Positions 7,892 to 16,866 are shown, numbered from the stretch's first letter. The stretch is 64,000 nucleotides of DNA from JAAUTT01 sp038213375 (GCA_038213375.1 JBBQTB010000021.1:1-64000), one strand, 5' to 3'. A program made the numbers and translations. Notes: generated from the sequence alone by a model not told the origin.

Positions 7892-8866
7892 ATGAACAAT
7901 GACGAATCAAAAAAGTCATCGAGAAGACGTTTTTTAAAAGATGGATTGCTATTCGGTACTGGTGCTTTAACGGTATCGCCTATTCTACACTCATGCGCCG
8001 AGGAACACACCATGCCACAGGATAAGGTTAAGGTACTAACGCCTGATGGGAAGGTACTTGAGGTAGATAGGGCTAATTTGAAAGAAGTGAAAGGTTCTCA
8101 GTTAGCTACCACAAAAGAAGCTTTGGAAGGTTTGCCCGGCCGAAAATTTGTTATGGTAATCGATTTGGCAAAATGCAAAAATGCCAGAAAATGTACCGAA
8201 GCTTGTCAGGAAGGCCATGATCTGGCTAAAGAACAGGAGTGGATGAGAATTTATCTTCTTCAGGATAGCCCTCAAACTGCACCATATTGGTTTCCTCGTC
8301 CATGTTTTCATTGCGATAATCCTATGTGTGTAAGTGTATGTCCGGTGGGCGCTACATATAAGCGCACTGATGGGATTGTTTTAGTTGATACCGACAGGTG
8401 CATAGGTTGCAAATTTTGTATGACAGGTTGCCCTTATTCTGCAAGGGTATTCAATTGGAAAGAACCAACAAATCAAAAATTAGAAGAAAAAGACTATTCA
8501 CCGGAATTAAACGTTCCGGCCAAAGAAGGAACGGTTGGTAAGTGTATTTTCTGTGCCGATAAATTACGAAACAATGAATTACCCCGATGCGTCACAGCCT
8601 GTCCTATGGGGGTTATCTATTTTGGGAACATTCTGGATGACACTATTACTAATGGCGACGAAACAGTAAGATTCAGTGAAATAATGAAGGAACGAAGCGG
8701 CTATCGTTATCTTGAGACTTTGGGAACGGTTCCCAGTGTATTTTACCTGCCTCCTACCAACAGGTTGTTTCCAGTTGAGCGTGGGCTTGAAAGCCTTGAT
8801 GAAGATACCAAATCACGTTACAAAGATGTGGATTATGTAAAAAGTTTAAATGACGGTAAGAAATAA
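7892..8866 (+). CDS. Tat-exported ferredoxin-type Fe-S subunit (NrfC/HybA/ActB-like)
   Basis: This 324-residue electron-transfer subunit carries electrons between a membrane quinol subunit and a periplasmic partner. A twin-arginine motif (SRRRFLK, 10-16) precedes a hydrophobic stretch ending LHSC, so it could also be lipidated at Cys35. Cluster cysteines are at 95, 101, 105; 138, 141, 146, 150; 170, 173, 176, 180; and 218, 221, 233, 237. The first group lacks one expected cysteine, with Ala98 in its place. Fifteen ligands fit three [4Fe-4S] plus one [3Fe-4S] cluster, as known for alternative complex III. It is followed by the NrfD gene 47 bp later, its expected partner. Confidence 0.85.
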   Translation: MNNDESKKSSRRRFLKDGLLFGTGALTVSPILHSCAEEHTMPQDKVKVLTPDGKVLEVDRANLKEVKGSQLATTKEALEGLPGRKFVMVIDLAKCKNARKCTEACQEGHDLAKEQEWMRIYLLQDSPQTAPYWFPRPCFHCDNPMCVSVCPVGATYKRTDGIVLVDTDRCIGCKFCMTGCPYSARVFNWKEPTNQKLEEKDYSPELNVPAKEGTVGKCIFCADKLRNNELPRCVTACPMGVIYFGNILDDTITNGDETVRFSEIMKERSGYRYLETLGTVPSVFYLPPTNRLFPVERGLESLDEDTKSRYKDVDYVKSLNDGKK

Positions 8867-8913
8867 ATCTTTAGGTCGTTAAATAAATCTTTCAGCAAAA
8901 GAAAATTACTAAT

Positions 8914-10233
8914 ATGGAGACATTCGATTCAAAATCATTACTTAAAGATTTTACACCTGAAATTGAAAAAACCAGTCTGGCCTGGTGGATAACATTGTTG
9001 ATATTTATAGCGATTTTTCTGCTTGGAATTTACGGATTAGATCGTCAAATATCAAAAGGACATATTGTTACAGGTATGCGTGACTATGTTGTTTGGGGAA
9101 TCTACATTGTCAATTTTATTTTCTTCATGGGGCTTAGTTACGCGGGAGCACTCATTTCCGGAGTATTGCATCTTTTTAAATCGGAATGGCGAAAACCTGT
9201 TATCCGAATTGCTGAATTGATCACTGTGATCTCTCTTCTGATAGGGCCTTTTTACATTTTCTTTTGTGTTGGAAGGTTGGATCGCTTATATTTTCTGGCC
9301 CTTTATCCCCGTATTCAATCGCCGATTACATGGGACGTAATAGCCATTACCACCGATTTGTTTGGATGTATCCTTTTCTTATATCTTTCAATATTACAAG
9401 ATATTGCTTTGTTGAGAGACAGTACTGAATTACAAGTGCCGAAATGGAAGAAAAAGCTATACACATTTCTTGCTATGGGTTATCGCAATACCCCTGCTCA
9501 GAAAAAACATCTCGAACAAGCCAGGAATATTATGGCTGCCATGATTATTGCGATCGCTATTATTGTTTACTCGGTGTTAGCCTGGATATTTGGTGTGACA
9601 TTGCAACCCGGCTGGCATAGCACCATATTTGGACCTTATTTCGTAATAGCAGCTGTTTATTCGGGTACAGGACTGATGATTGTGATCATGTGGCTTTTCA
9701 GAAAAATATATCACCTCGAAAAATACATCACACTGAAGCATTTCAGTTATATTGGATATCTTCTGCTTATTATAGGTGCATTTTATGGCTATTTTACTTT
9801 TGCCGATTATTTGACAAAATGGTATGGATCGCAAAAAATGGATGCCAGGTTAATCGACAAACTCTTTTCGGGCTTTTTCTGGTTGTTTATTTTTGCAAAC
9901 TACGCAGGAATTTTAATTCCGATTATCATCATAGGGATTCGTAAATTCCGAACCATTAACAGTATATTTTTTGCCGGTATTATCACATTGTCAGCACTAT
10001 GGGTAAATAGATTTTTAATTGTAGTACCCACCCTGGAAACTCCCTATTTACCTATTCAGGATTACCGACCCTCATGGATTCATTATTCATCCACCTGGGT
10101 AGAATGGTCTCTTTCAGCTGCTGGTATTGCTGTTTTCGCCATATTATTAATGCTGTTTTCCAAACTATTACCGATAATTTCTATATCGGAGATGACCGAA
10201 CCAGACGTCAACACCGATGAAAATAATTATTAA
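8914..10233 (+). CDS. nrfD: NrfD/PsrC-family quinol-oxidoreductase membrane subunit
   Basis: The 439-residue protein is strongly hydrophobic, with about eight to ten membrane helices (first near 24-43, last near 397-417), as expected for the NrfD/PsrC superfamily that binds menaquinol and passes electrons to a ferredoxin-like subunit. Typical segments are YVVWGIYIVNFIFFMGLSYAG, shared with HmeB/DsrP-like members (about 51-71), and LFSGFFWLFIFANYAG. The partner Fe-S protein lies directly upstream. No molybdopterin or nitrite-reductase subunit is nearby, so the nrfD symbol denotes family only. Two downstream genes probably share its transcript. Confidence 0.85.
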   Translation: METFDSKSLLKDFTPEIEKTSLAWWITLLIFIAIFLLGIYGLDRQISKGHIVTGMRDYVVWGIYIVNFIFFMGLSYAGALISGVLHLFKSEWRKPVIRIAELITVISLLIGPFYIFFCVGRLDRLYFLALYPRIQSPITWDVIAITTDLFGCILFLYLSILQDIALLRDSTELQVPKWKKKLYTFLAMGYRNTPAQKKHLEQARNIMAAMIIAIAIIVYSVLAWIFGVTLQPGWHSTIFGPYFVIAAVYSGTGLMIVIMWLFRKIYHLEKYITLKHFSYIGYLLLIIGAFYGYFTFADYLTKWYGSQKMDARLIDKLFSGFFWLFIFANYAGILIPIIIIGIRKFRTINSIFFAGIITLSALWVNRFLIVVPTLETPYLPIQDYRPSWIHYSSTWVEWSLSAAGIAVFAILLMLFSKLLPIISISEMTEPDVNTDENNY

Positions 10234-10252
10234 CTTATTTGAACTATTTAAA

Positions 10253-11131
10253 ATGTCTGTTAAAATGCAACCATATAAATATCGAAAATTGAGTATATTA
10301 GCCTGTTTAATAGCTATTTCCATATTTACTACAAATGCTGTTGCCCAGAAAATAAAACCCGAAACCGAGTTTAAATATATTAAAAACTCTGATCATAGCC
10401 GAACGTTAACTTATTCGGTAAAGTATGTAAAGGCTGATGCCAGAAAAAGCACTTTTGCACCGGACATTTTAATTACGTTTTCAACCGGCACAGCGAAAGA
10501 AAAATTGGCATCTGTAAAAACAAATGGATATGGTGTAGCCCAATGTATTATACCAATTAGTCAGAAATTGCCATTGAAAAATAATACATGTTCATTTTCT
10601 GCTTCAATAGATGAGAATCCACTTGTTGAATCGAAAAGCGATTCCTTGTCGCTTACTGATTTAGGCATAGATATGAACCTGAATGTGAAAGATTCGGTAA
10701 AAACTATCACATATCAGGTCTTTGAAATTGGTTCAAATGGAGAGAAAACTCCAGTGAAAACCGACTTGGTTTTTTATGTTCCACGAACGTTTAGCAAATT
10801 AAAAGTTGCAGAGGGCTCATCAGGGGAAGATGGAAAAGGAGAAGTGGAGTTTCCAAATGGCATTCCCGGAGATTCAATTGGTAACCTTACTGTTTTGGGA
10901 CGCGTTGAAGAAAATGAGAAGTATGCTAATGTAGAGGTCTCACAAACAATCGCCTGGGGTGTTCCTACTAATTATCATATCTCAAAATTTCATCGTGCAT
11001 TATGGACCACCATTGCACCAACTTGGATGATTGTAACCTTAACAGTTTTATTGCTTGGCGTTTGGGGGCATTATATGTATGTGGTATATAAATTGTATAG
11101 AATAAATAAGGAAAGTAAAAAAACATCCTAA
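10253..11131 (+). CDS. Periplasmic Ig-like protein with C-terminal membrane anchor, unknown function
   Basis: I do not recognise a named family. An N-terminal signal segment (SILACLIAISIFTTNAVAQ) leads into about 220 residues of predicted beta structure in two similar halves, each resembling a bacterial Ig-like sandwich (motifs LTYSVKYVK and ITYQVFEIG). A single membrane helix near the C-terminus (WMIVTLTVLLLGVWGHYMYV) precedes a short basic tail. The ATG at 10253 is preferred; an upstream ATG at 10217 overlaps nrfD and lacks a signal peptide start, and 10265 is also possible. Its position between NrfD and cytochrome c suggests a scaffold or docking subunit for electron transfer. Confidence 0.65.
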   Translation: MSVKMQPYKYRKLSILACLIAISIFTTNAVAQKIKPETEFKYIKNSDHSRTLTYSVKYVKADARKSTFAPDILITFSTGTAKEKLASVKTNGYGVAQCIIPISQKLPLKNNTCSFSASIDENPLVESKSDSLSLTDLGIDMNLNVKDSVKTITYQVFEIGSNGEKTPVKTDLVFYVPRTFSKLKVAEGSSGEDGKGEVEFPNGIPGDSIGNLTVLGRVEENEKYANVEVSQTIAWGVPTNYHISKFHRALWTTIAPTWMIVTLTVLLLGVWGHYMYVVYKLYRINKESKKTS

Positions 11132-11185
11132 TTTTTATATATAAATTTCATAATTTTAATCAATTAAATTAAAATGGAGGTTTCT

Positions 11186-11602
11186 ATGAAAACAATTAAA
11201 TCAATTTTCACAGTTTTATCGATTGCGATAATAGCAATTGCAGTTATGTCGATGGTATCAGCTCAACCCAAAAAAGGAAAACCTTGGGAAATACCAGCTA
11301 AATATAAAGACATGAAGAGCGCTGTTAAAACTTCGGATGCAAGTGTAAAAGCTGGTGAGGCTTTGTATAAAAAAAATTGTGCATCATGTCATGGAAAAAT
11401 GGGGTTAGGCGACGGAACCAAAGCAAAAACATTGGAAACTTTTCCGGGAGATTTCTCGAGTGCTGCCTTCCACGGTCAAACCGATGGAACAATGTTTTAT
11501 CAAACCAAATTTGGCAGAAACGAAATGCCCAAATACGATAAAAAAATTGAGGATGCCGACATTTGGAATTTGGTAAATTACCTTCGGACGTTAAAAAAAT
11601 AG
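11186..11602 (+). CDS. Periplasmic monoheme cytochrome c
   Basis: The start is taken as ATG 11186, because a GGAGG at 11177-11181 sits where a ribosome-binding site should be; an ATG at 11174 would place that motif inside the gene. The 138-residue product has a signal peptide (to about MVSAQ, residue 27), a heme-binding CASCH at 65-69 and a probable axial Met114 in RNEMPKY, typical of class I cytochromes c. It closes the NrfD transcript, is followed by a terminator, and is a likely electron acceptor from the Fe-S/NrfD complex. Confidence 0.88.
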   Translation: MKTIKSIFTVLSIAIIAIAVMSMVSAQPKKGKPWEIPAKYKDMKSAVKTSDASVKAGEALYKKNCASCHGKMGLGDGTKAKTLETFPGDFSSAAFHGQTDGTMFYQTKFGRNEMPKYDKKIEDADIWNLVNYLRTLKK

Positions 11603-11623
11603 TGTAGAAAAATAATATATAAA

Positions 11624-11653
11624 AACCTGATTCATAACGAGTCGGGTTTTTTT
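11624..11653 (+). terminator. Rho-independent terminator after cytochrome c
   Basis: Arms aacctga (11624-11630) and tcgggtt (11642-11648) pair with one G-U wobble around an 11-base loop and run into a T-rich tract. It marks the end of the redox operon. Confidence 0.7.
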
Positions 11654-11710
11654 GTTTTATAAATGTTCATGAAAATAAAAGACTTCTTACTCTTAAATGC
11701 GTTTTTTATA

Positions 11711-11718
11711 TAATTTTG
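11711..11718 (+). promoter_or_regulatory. Candidate -7 promoter box upstream of the heme operon
   Basis: TAATTTTG matches the Bacteroidota -7 consensus TAnnTTTG, with a T-rich stretch about 10-20 bp upstream. It lies 72 bp before the first HmuY-like gene. Other TTTTG sequences nearby make the exact choice uncertain. Confidence 0.35.
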
Positions 11719-11789
11719 TAATCTGAATTTCGTTCTATTTTGGTAATTTGTATATAAATATTTAACGTATTAAATTAAATAGTAAGTCT

Positions 11790-13034
11790 ATGAAAAATTT
11801 TATGTTTTTTGCTTTCCTACTACCCTTGATATTTTTTGGATGTAAAAAAGAAAATGATGTTCCAATTACTGAGATTAAATTACAAAAAACTTCAATATAT
11901 ATAAAGGTTGGTGGTCAGGATTCATTAGCAGTTTTTATTACTCCAAGCAATGCCACTAATAAAACATTAACTGTTACTTTAAGGAATCCCAATGTAGCTA
12001 CATTCCTAAATGGAAAAATAACAGGCTTAGCGATTGGTCAAACCTATATAATTTTTAATACGTCTGATGGACTTTTAAAAGATAGTTGTCAAATATTTGT
12101 AAGTGGATTACCAAATAGTGAGACAATCATAGTTGGTCCTACCTATGCTAATGACGTTTATTATAGTATGGCAACCGGTGTTGTAGCAACTGTTCCGCGC
12201 ATCAACTGGGATATCGCCTTTAATACAGGCTTACGTTCCTCAACCATCATTATCAATGCCGGTGCTAAAATTAATCTTTATACCTATAAAGGTGGCGACA
12301 CAACAGCTTGGAATTCGGTAAACATTGCAGGTATTGCCAACTGGACCAAAATGTACAATTCTGATACAACATGGACTTTTGGTGCTTTCGAAAGAAACGC
12401 GTTGGGTCATCCCGATTATGGATGGGGTATATACAATTCCATAAACCATGATGTTATTGGCGATTCGTTATTCATTATCCAGCTTCAGGATGGTACTTAT
12501 AAAAAACTATGGATTAAGAAAAAAGCATCAACTTTAAATAAGTACATTTTCCAAATCGCTAATGCTGACAATACCGGATCTGTTACCCTCGATACAGTTG
12601 ATTGCTCGAAATACACTGCAAAAAATTTCATCTATTATTCCTTTGCTGCAAAGAATGTGGTTGATCGTGAACCAGCAAAAGATGCCTGGGATTTTGTGTA
12701 TACCAAATACTATGAAATGATTCCTGATCTAAAAGGGGTAAAGATTCCTTATCCGGTAACCGGCGTTCTAACAAATACCGGAGTAAAATCAGCACAGTTG
12801 GATAATGTTGAAGTAACTAGCAACGATTATTCCACGGCCAAATTTGTCACAGCAATTTCAGAAATAGGCTCGGATTGGAAATCATTTGATCAGGCTAATA
12901 GCAAATGGAGCCTTGTTGATAAACGGATCTATTTTGTACAAACAAAAGATAACAGCATTTATAAAATTGTATTTACCGGTTTTGAAGGTTCAGCCACCGG
13001 GGTTGTGAAATTTGATAAAACAAAAATTAAATAG
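11790..13034 (+). CDS. HmuY-like heme-binding lipoprotein with N-terminal Ig-like (BIG2) domain
   Basis: HmuY proteins capture heme outside the cell and hand it to a TonB-dependent receptor. The 414-residue product has a lipobox ending FFGC (Cys18), an N-terminal bacterial Ig-like domain (about 24-110: SIYIKVGGQDSL, ATFLNGKITGLAIGQT), and a long HmuY-type region beginning near 120 with WDIAFNTGLRSSTIIINAGA. A second WDFVYTKYYE segment near 303 marks the other half of the HmuY fold. The Ig-like domain probably acts as a stalk above the membrane. It is the first gene of a four-gene operon with the receptor downstream. Confidence 0.8.
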   Translation: MKNFMFFAFLLPLIFFGCKKENDVPITEIKLQKTSIYIKVGGQDSLAVFITPSNATNKTLTVTLRNPNVATFLNGKITGLAIGQTYIIFNTSDGLLKDSCQIFVSGLPNSETIIVGPTYANDVYYSMATGVVATVPRINWDIAFNTGLRSSTIIINAGAKINLYTYKGGDTTAWNSVNIAGIANWTKMYNSDTTWTFGAFERNALGHPDYGWGIYNSINHDVIGDSLFIIQLQDGTYKKLWIKKKASTLNKYIFQIANADNTGSVTLDTVDCSKYTAKNFIYYSFAAKNVVDREPAKDAWDFVYTKYYEMIPDLKGVKIPYPVTGVLTNTGVKSAQLDNVEVTSNDYSTAKFVTAISEIGSDWKSFDQANSKWSLVDKRIYFVQTKDNSIYKIVFTGFEGSATGVVKFDKTKIK

Positions 13035-13050
13035 GTTTTAATACAATAAA

Positions 13051-13130
13051 AATGAACACAAAGGCACGAAGTCTCACAGAAAAAATTCAAATTTTGGATA
13101 CCTTGTGTCTTCGTGTCTTCGTGTTTCATT
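13051..13130. repeat. CACGAA-family dispersed inverted repeat (imperfect copy)
   Basis: The left arm gaacacaaaggcacgaag (13054-13071) is the near-complement of cttcgtgtcttcgtgttt (13109-13126), with three mismatches and a loop of about 37 bp. The repeat lies between the HmuY-like and receptor genes. Related palindromes with cacgaa cores lie at 34441 and 49859, and a tandem version at 17655. Confidence 0.6.
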
Positions 13131-13176
13131 AATTTAAAGTCTGGCTTGCCAGACAATGATGTTTGTTTCTACTTTT

Positions 13177-15411
13177 ATGAGAATCTATTTTTCATGTTTG
13201 TTTTTACTTATTGTTTGGCATGTATCCGGGCAAGAATCGGTAATTAAAATTCTCGATAAACAAAGCTTAAAGCCAGTTCCTTACGCTGTTGTTTGTTTTG
13301 AATCTATCGATAAAAAAGTAAGAAGAAATGCAACCACAAGCGTGGATGGATTGTTGAAAAATCAAATCCTTACAAAATCAACCATGGCCATATCCAGTTT
13401 GGGCTATGTGAGTAAAATCGATACTATATTACCAAACCGTCCCTTTATCATATTTCTTCAACCTACATCGTATGAAGTTAACGAGGTGGTTGTTACCGGT
13501 CAATTCAAAGCTGTTAGAGTTGATAAATCAATCTATAAAATTAGTATAATAAACAGCCGGCAAATTGAAGATAAGGCCGCAAATAACCTTGGTGAATTGC
13601 TTTCAAGTGAGCTAACCATGCGTACTTCGCAAAATGGGGCGCTTGGAACGGATTTGAGCATTCAGGGGCTTTCCGGTGAATATGTAAAGTTTTTAATTGA
13701 TGGTGTTCCTGTGATTGGCCGGCAAAACGGTATTCTCGATCTTAGCCAAATGAATTTATCCTCGGTTGATCATATCGAAATTGTAGAAGGTCCCATGTCG
13801 GTTGTTTACGGAAGTAATGCACTTGCAGGAGCCGTAAATGTTATTTCAAAAGAACCAACCCATGGAAATGTTTGGGGCAAAGCATCTGGATATTTTGAGT
13901 CGGTAGGAGTGTATAACTTCAACAGTAATTTTGGCAAACGGATTGACCGTCATTTGTTTACTATAAATGTTGGAAGAAATTTTTTCGGCGGGTATACACC
14001 AACTGATACTTCGCGTATCAAACTATGGAAACCAAAATTACAGTATAATGCTGGTTTTGACTATTATTACTCTGATACTAAAAACAAGCTCCGTTTTGCC
14101 TCTGCATACTTTTTCGAAGAACTTCGAAACAAAGGAAATGCTATCACTGACATTGAAATTAATAACGAAATTCATCCTATCGCCATAGATGAATATCATT
14201 ATACGTCTCGCTGGAACAATTCATTGAATTATCAACGAAAATTTCATAACGATAACGAGTTACAAACAATTTTATCGTTTTCTACCTATAATAAAACAAA
14301 AAAAACGATCTCCAAGGATCTTGTAAATCTTGATGAACTTCAGGCGGCTTCTTCCCTGCAAGATACCACCCTGTTTTATAATTATGTCTGGAGAACAGTT
14401 TATTCACACAATGCCCAATCGTGGCTTAACTACCAGACCGGATACGAAGCAAACATCGAAACCGCTACAGGTAAAAGACTTACTGGTCAAAAAAGAATAG
14501 ACGATTATGCCGCTTTTTTTATGGCCAAATTATTTAGCGACCGGAAATTAACCGGTCAGTTGGGTTTACGTGCTATTTACAACTCCAAATATAAAGCCCC
14601 TGTCATCTATTCATTCAATCTCAAATACACGCCTGTTGAGCAACAAACATTAAGGGTTTCGTATGGTAAAGGATTTCGGTCTCCTTCATTAAAAGAGCTT
14701 TACCTTGTTTTTAACGACATAAACCACAATGTTCAGGGCAACGATTCCCTTCAGGCCGAAACATCTAACAACTACAATCTATCGAGTGTTACAAAAATTA
14801 CCATTGGTAAACAAATCATAACATTTGATGCTTCGGCATTTTACAATATCATTCATAATAAAATTGATTTTGAGTATAGAACAGACGACCCTACATGGGC
14901 TAAATATTTTAATATCCTATGGGGTAACTATATTACACGAGGCCTGGATATGAAAGTTCAGTATCAATTTCACCCACGGTTTAGCTTTGTAACTGGTGTA
15001 AATTTTCTGGAACGGTCACGTATCCCCGATGTAAAAAAATTCTATCACAGCACAGATTACTCCGCCAATTTCAATTATAAAAACCTTCGATATCTGTTCA
15101 AATTATCCGCTTATTATAAATATACAGATGATTTTTATGCATCACAGGCTGATTTCAATGCTGATAATACACTAAGTAGTGTTAGTGAGAGATTTATGAA
15201 AGGGTATCATAATCTGGACATTACTTTAAGCCGTCCATTCTTCAATAATTCTGTGGAAATTGGAATAGGAGGAAAAAATCTGTTTGATAATAAAAATGTG
15301 TTGTCACATGGAAGTGGAGGCGGAGCCCATAATGGTGCAGGCAGTGATACTCCGGTAGGTTGGGGAAGAACATTTTTAGTCCGCGTAAGCTATAACTTCC
15401 TTAAAATATAA
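13177..15411 (+). CDS. hmuR: TonB-dependent outer-membrane receptor, HmuR-like (probable heme receptor)
   Basis: The receptor imports a bound ligand across the outer membrane using TonB energy. From ATG 13177 the signal peptide reads MRIYFSCLFLLIVWHVSGQ; a start at 13156 adds seven residues. A carboxypeptidase-D-like N-terminal domain (about 20-105) is followed by a plug with LSIQGLSGEYVKFLIDGVPV and VEGPMSVVYGSNALAGAVNV, then a long barrel including FRSPSLKELYLVFND and ending RVSYNFLKI. The FRSPSLKEL segment is typical of heme and siderophore receptors. The flanking HmuY-like genes argue for heme. A TonB/ExbB/ExbD set is encoded at 40-43 kb. Confidence 0.85.
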   Translation: MRIYFSCLFLLIVWHVSGQESVIKILDKQSLKPVPYAVVCFESIDKKVRRNATTSVDGLLKNQILTKSTMAISSLGYVSKIDTILPNRPFIIFLQPTSYEVNEVVVTGQFKAVRVDKSIYKISIINSRQIEDKAANNLGELLSSELTMRTSQNGALGTDLSIQGLSGEYVKFLIDGVPVIGRQNGILDLSQMNLSSVDHIEIVEGPMSVVYGSNALAGAVNVISKEPTHGNVWGKASGYFESVGVYNFNSNFGKRIDRHLFTINVGRNFFGGYTPTDTSRIKLWKPKLQYNAGFDYYYSDTKNKLRFASAYFFEELRNKGNAITDIEINNEIHPIAIDEYHYTSRWNNSLNYQRKFHNDNELQTILSFSTYNKTKKTISKDLVNLDELQAASSLQDTTLFYNYVWRTVYSHNAQSWLNYQTGYEANIETATGKRLTGQKRIDDYAAFFMAKLFSDRKLTGQLGLRAIYNSKYKAPVIYSFNLKYTPVEQQTLRVSYGKGFRSPSLKELYLVFNDINHNVQGNDSLQAETSNNYNLSSVTKITIGKQIITFDASAFYNIIHNKIDFEYRTDDPTWAKYFNILWGNYITRGLDMKVQYQFHPRFSFVTGVNFLERSRIPDVKKFYHSTDYSANFNYKNLRYLFKLSAYYKYTDDFYASQADFNADNTLSSVSERFMKGYHNLDITLSRPFFNNSVEIGIGGKNLFDNKNVLSHGSGGGAHNGAGSDTPVGWGRTFLVRVSYNFLKI

Positions 15412-15417
15412 ATTTAC

Positions 15418-16428
15418 ATGTCTTTTAAAAATTCGGTAATCGTGCTTTTTGTTCTTTTCTGTCTCACTTCATGTTTTGAGAAAGATCAACCAATACCTCC
15501 AACATTACTATCCAAAGATGTTAACAGATTTGCATTTAGCCAGTCGATTTATGCAACTCAGTTTTACTTCAGTCTTGGAAACAACCAAATTGTAAAAAGT
15601 AATAACATCGAAGATTGGGATCTAAGTTTTGAGTCGTCGCCCAAAGGTTGGCACATTCGAATAAACGGAGGTAATGTACTGGGAATTTACTCAACAGAAA
15701 TTATTGATTTTATCACCACTCAGTTCGCAACTCCAGCAAAAGATTGGAAATACGATAAGAGCAATGGCGATGCTGATTCTACTGCCATTAATAAATGGGT
15801 AGATATTTCGAAGATCCCTTATTCATATTCTAACAAAATTTACTTACTTGGAAAATACGACGGTGTAAAATACAATGCAATAAAAAAGTTAGTGTTTACT
15901 GGCGTTACGGATACTTCTTATGTATTTCGGATGGCAGATATAAACAATACTAATTTAAAGGATGTAATTATCCGAAAAGACACAACGTGCAATCAGTCTT
16001 TCTTTAGCATAAAGAGCGGAAATCAGATTTTTATTGAACCTGCAAAAAACGAATGGGATCTGTTTTTCGGACAATATGTAACTACACTTTATACTGACAA
16101 AGGTGTTCCAACACCCTATTATGTGAGAGGAACTTTAATAAACCCATATAAATTGGGGATTGCACTCGATTCAGTTACTAATTACAATGATATCACAAAC
16201 GCCAATGTAAATAGCTTTAAATTGAAAACCGAGTGGGATATCATTGGGTATAATTGGAAAACGGTGGCGATTGATAAGCAGGGCAATACAGCCCAATATG
16301 CCATAAGAAAAACCTATCATTACATCATCCGTGATGTTAAGGGCGATTATTATAAACTTAAATTCATGGGCTTTTACAACACCAAGTCAGAGCCTGGATA
16401 TCCTTCTTTTGAATTCTTAAAACTTTGA
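15418..16428 (+). CDS. hmuY: Second HmuY-like heme-binding lipoprotein
   Basis: The 336-residue product begins six bases after the receptor stop. It has a lipobox ending LTSC (Cys19). The HmuY fold is seen as NNIEDWDLSFESS near 62 and NEWDLFFGQY near 212, with the family C-terminal signature YHYIIRDVKGDYYKLKFMGF ending in PSFEFLKL. It lacks the Ig-like domain of the first HmuY-like protein. Porphyromonas HmuY binds heme with two histidines, whereas other family members use Met; the ligands here cannot be assigned without a structure-based alignment. Confidence 0.8.
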   Translation: MSFKNSVIVLFVLFCLTSCFEKDQPIPPTLLSKDVNRFAFSQSIYATQFYFSLGNNQIVKSNNIEDWDLSFESSPKGWHIRINGGNVLGIYSTEIIDFITTQFATPAKDWKYDKSNGDADSTAINKWVDISKIPYSYSNKIYLLGKYDGVKYNAIKKLVFTGVTDTSYVFRMADINNTNLKDVIIRKDTTCNQSFFSIKSGNQIFIEPAKNEWDLFFGQYVTTLYTDKGVPTPYYVRGTLINPYKLGIALDSVTNYNDITNANVNSFKLKTEWDIIGYNWKTVAIDKQGNTAQYAIRKTYHYIIRDVKGDYYKLKFMGFYNTKSEPGYPSFEFLKL

Positions 16429-16482
16429 TATAGTAAATAGTATTCTGGCTCAATTAAGTAATAATATATAAATCAAATATTT

Positions 16483-16866
16483 ATGAAACCTATTCTGATT
16501 ATTGGTACATCAATTGTAAATATTGCGCTTATCTCGTACTCTATTTTTATCTATCAGGAAATAAAATACCGGAAAGTAACTTCCAAACTCTTGACTTTTC
16601 TGACTGTGGGCGTAATTTTAGATGTAACGGCAACCATTTGCATGATGATTGGCTCCAGTAAAGGCCTCTTTACAATGCATGGTTTTCTGGGTTATTCATC
16701 GTTAACAGCTATGGTCATTGACACCATTTTGATATGGAATTTAAAAAGAAAATCAGGTTTGAATTCCGTAGTTTCAAAATCACTTCATGTATATTCATTA
16801 ATAGCATATACCTGGTGGGTACTTGCATACATTACAGGTGCGATGCTGGTATTTATGTTCCGGTAG
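16483..16866 (+). CDS. Small four-helix membrane protein, HsmA/TIGR03987-like
   Basis: The 127-residue protein has four hydrophobic helices (about 3-22, 38-58, 66-86 and 103-124) and no signal peptide. It resembles the conserved family recorded as TIGR03987, which from memory includes the heme-binding membrane protein HsmA of Clostridioides difficile. Histidines at the helix edges (FTMHGFLGYSS and SKSLHVYS) could serve as heme ligands. It lies 54 bp after the second HmuY-like gene, which fits a role in handling incoming heme. The family assignment is from remembered pattern and should be treated as moderate. Confidence 0.55.
   Translation: MKPILIIGTSIVNIALISYSIFIYQEIKYRKVTSKLLTFLTVGVILDVTATICMMIGSSKGLFTMHGFLGYSSLTAMVIDTILIWNLKRKSGLNSVVSKSLHVYSLIAYTWWVLAYITGAMLVFMFR

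Noticed and set aside
8914..10233. Reading the NrfD/Fe-S pair as part of a nitrite or polysulfide reductase
   Set aside because: No NrfA multiheme cytochrome and no molybdopterin subunit is present, so the catalytic name is not justified.
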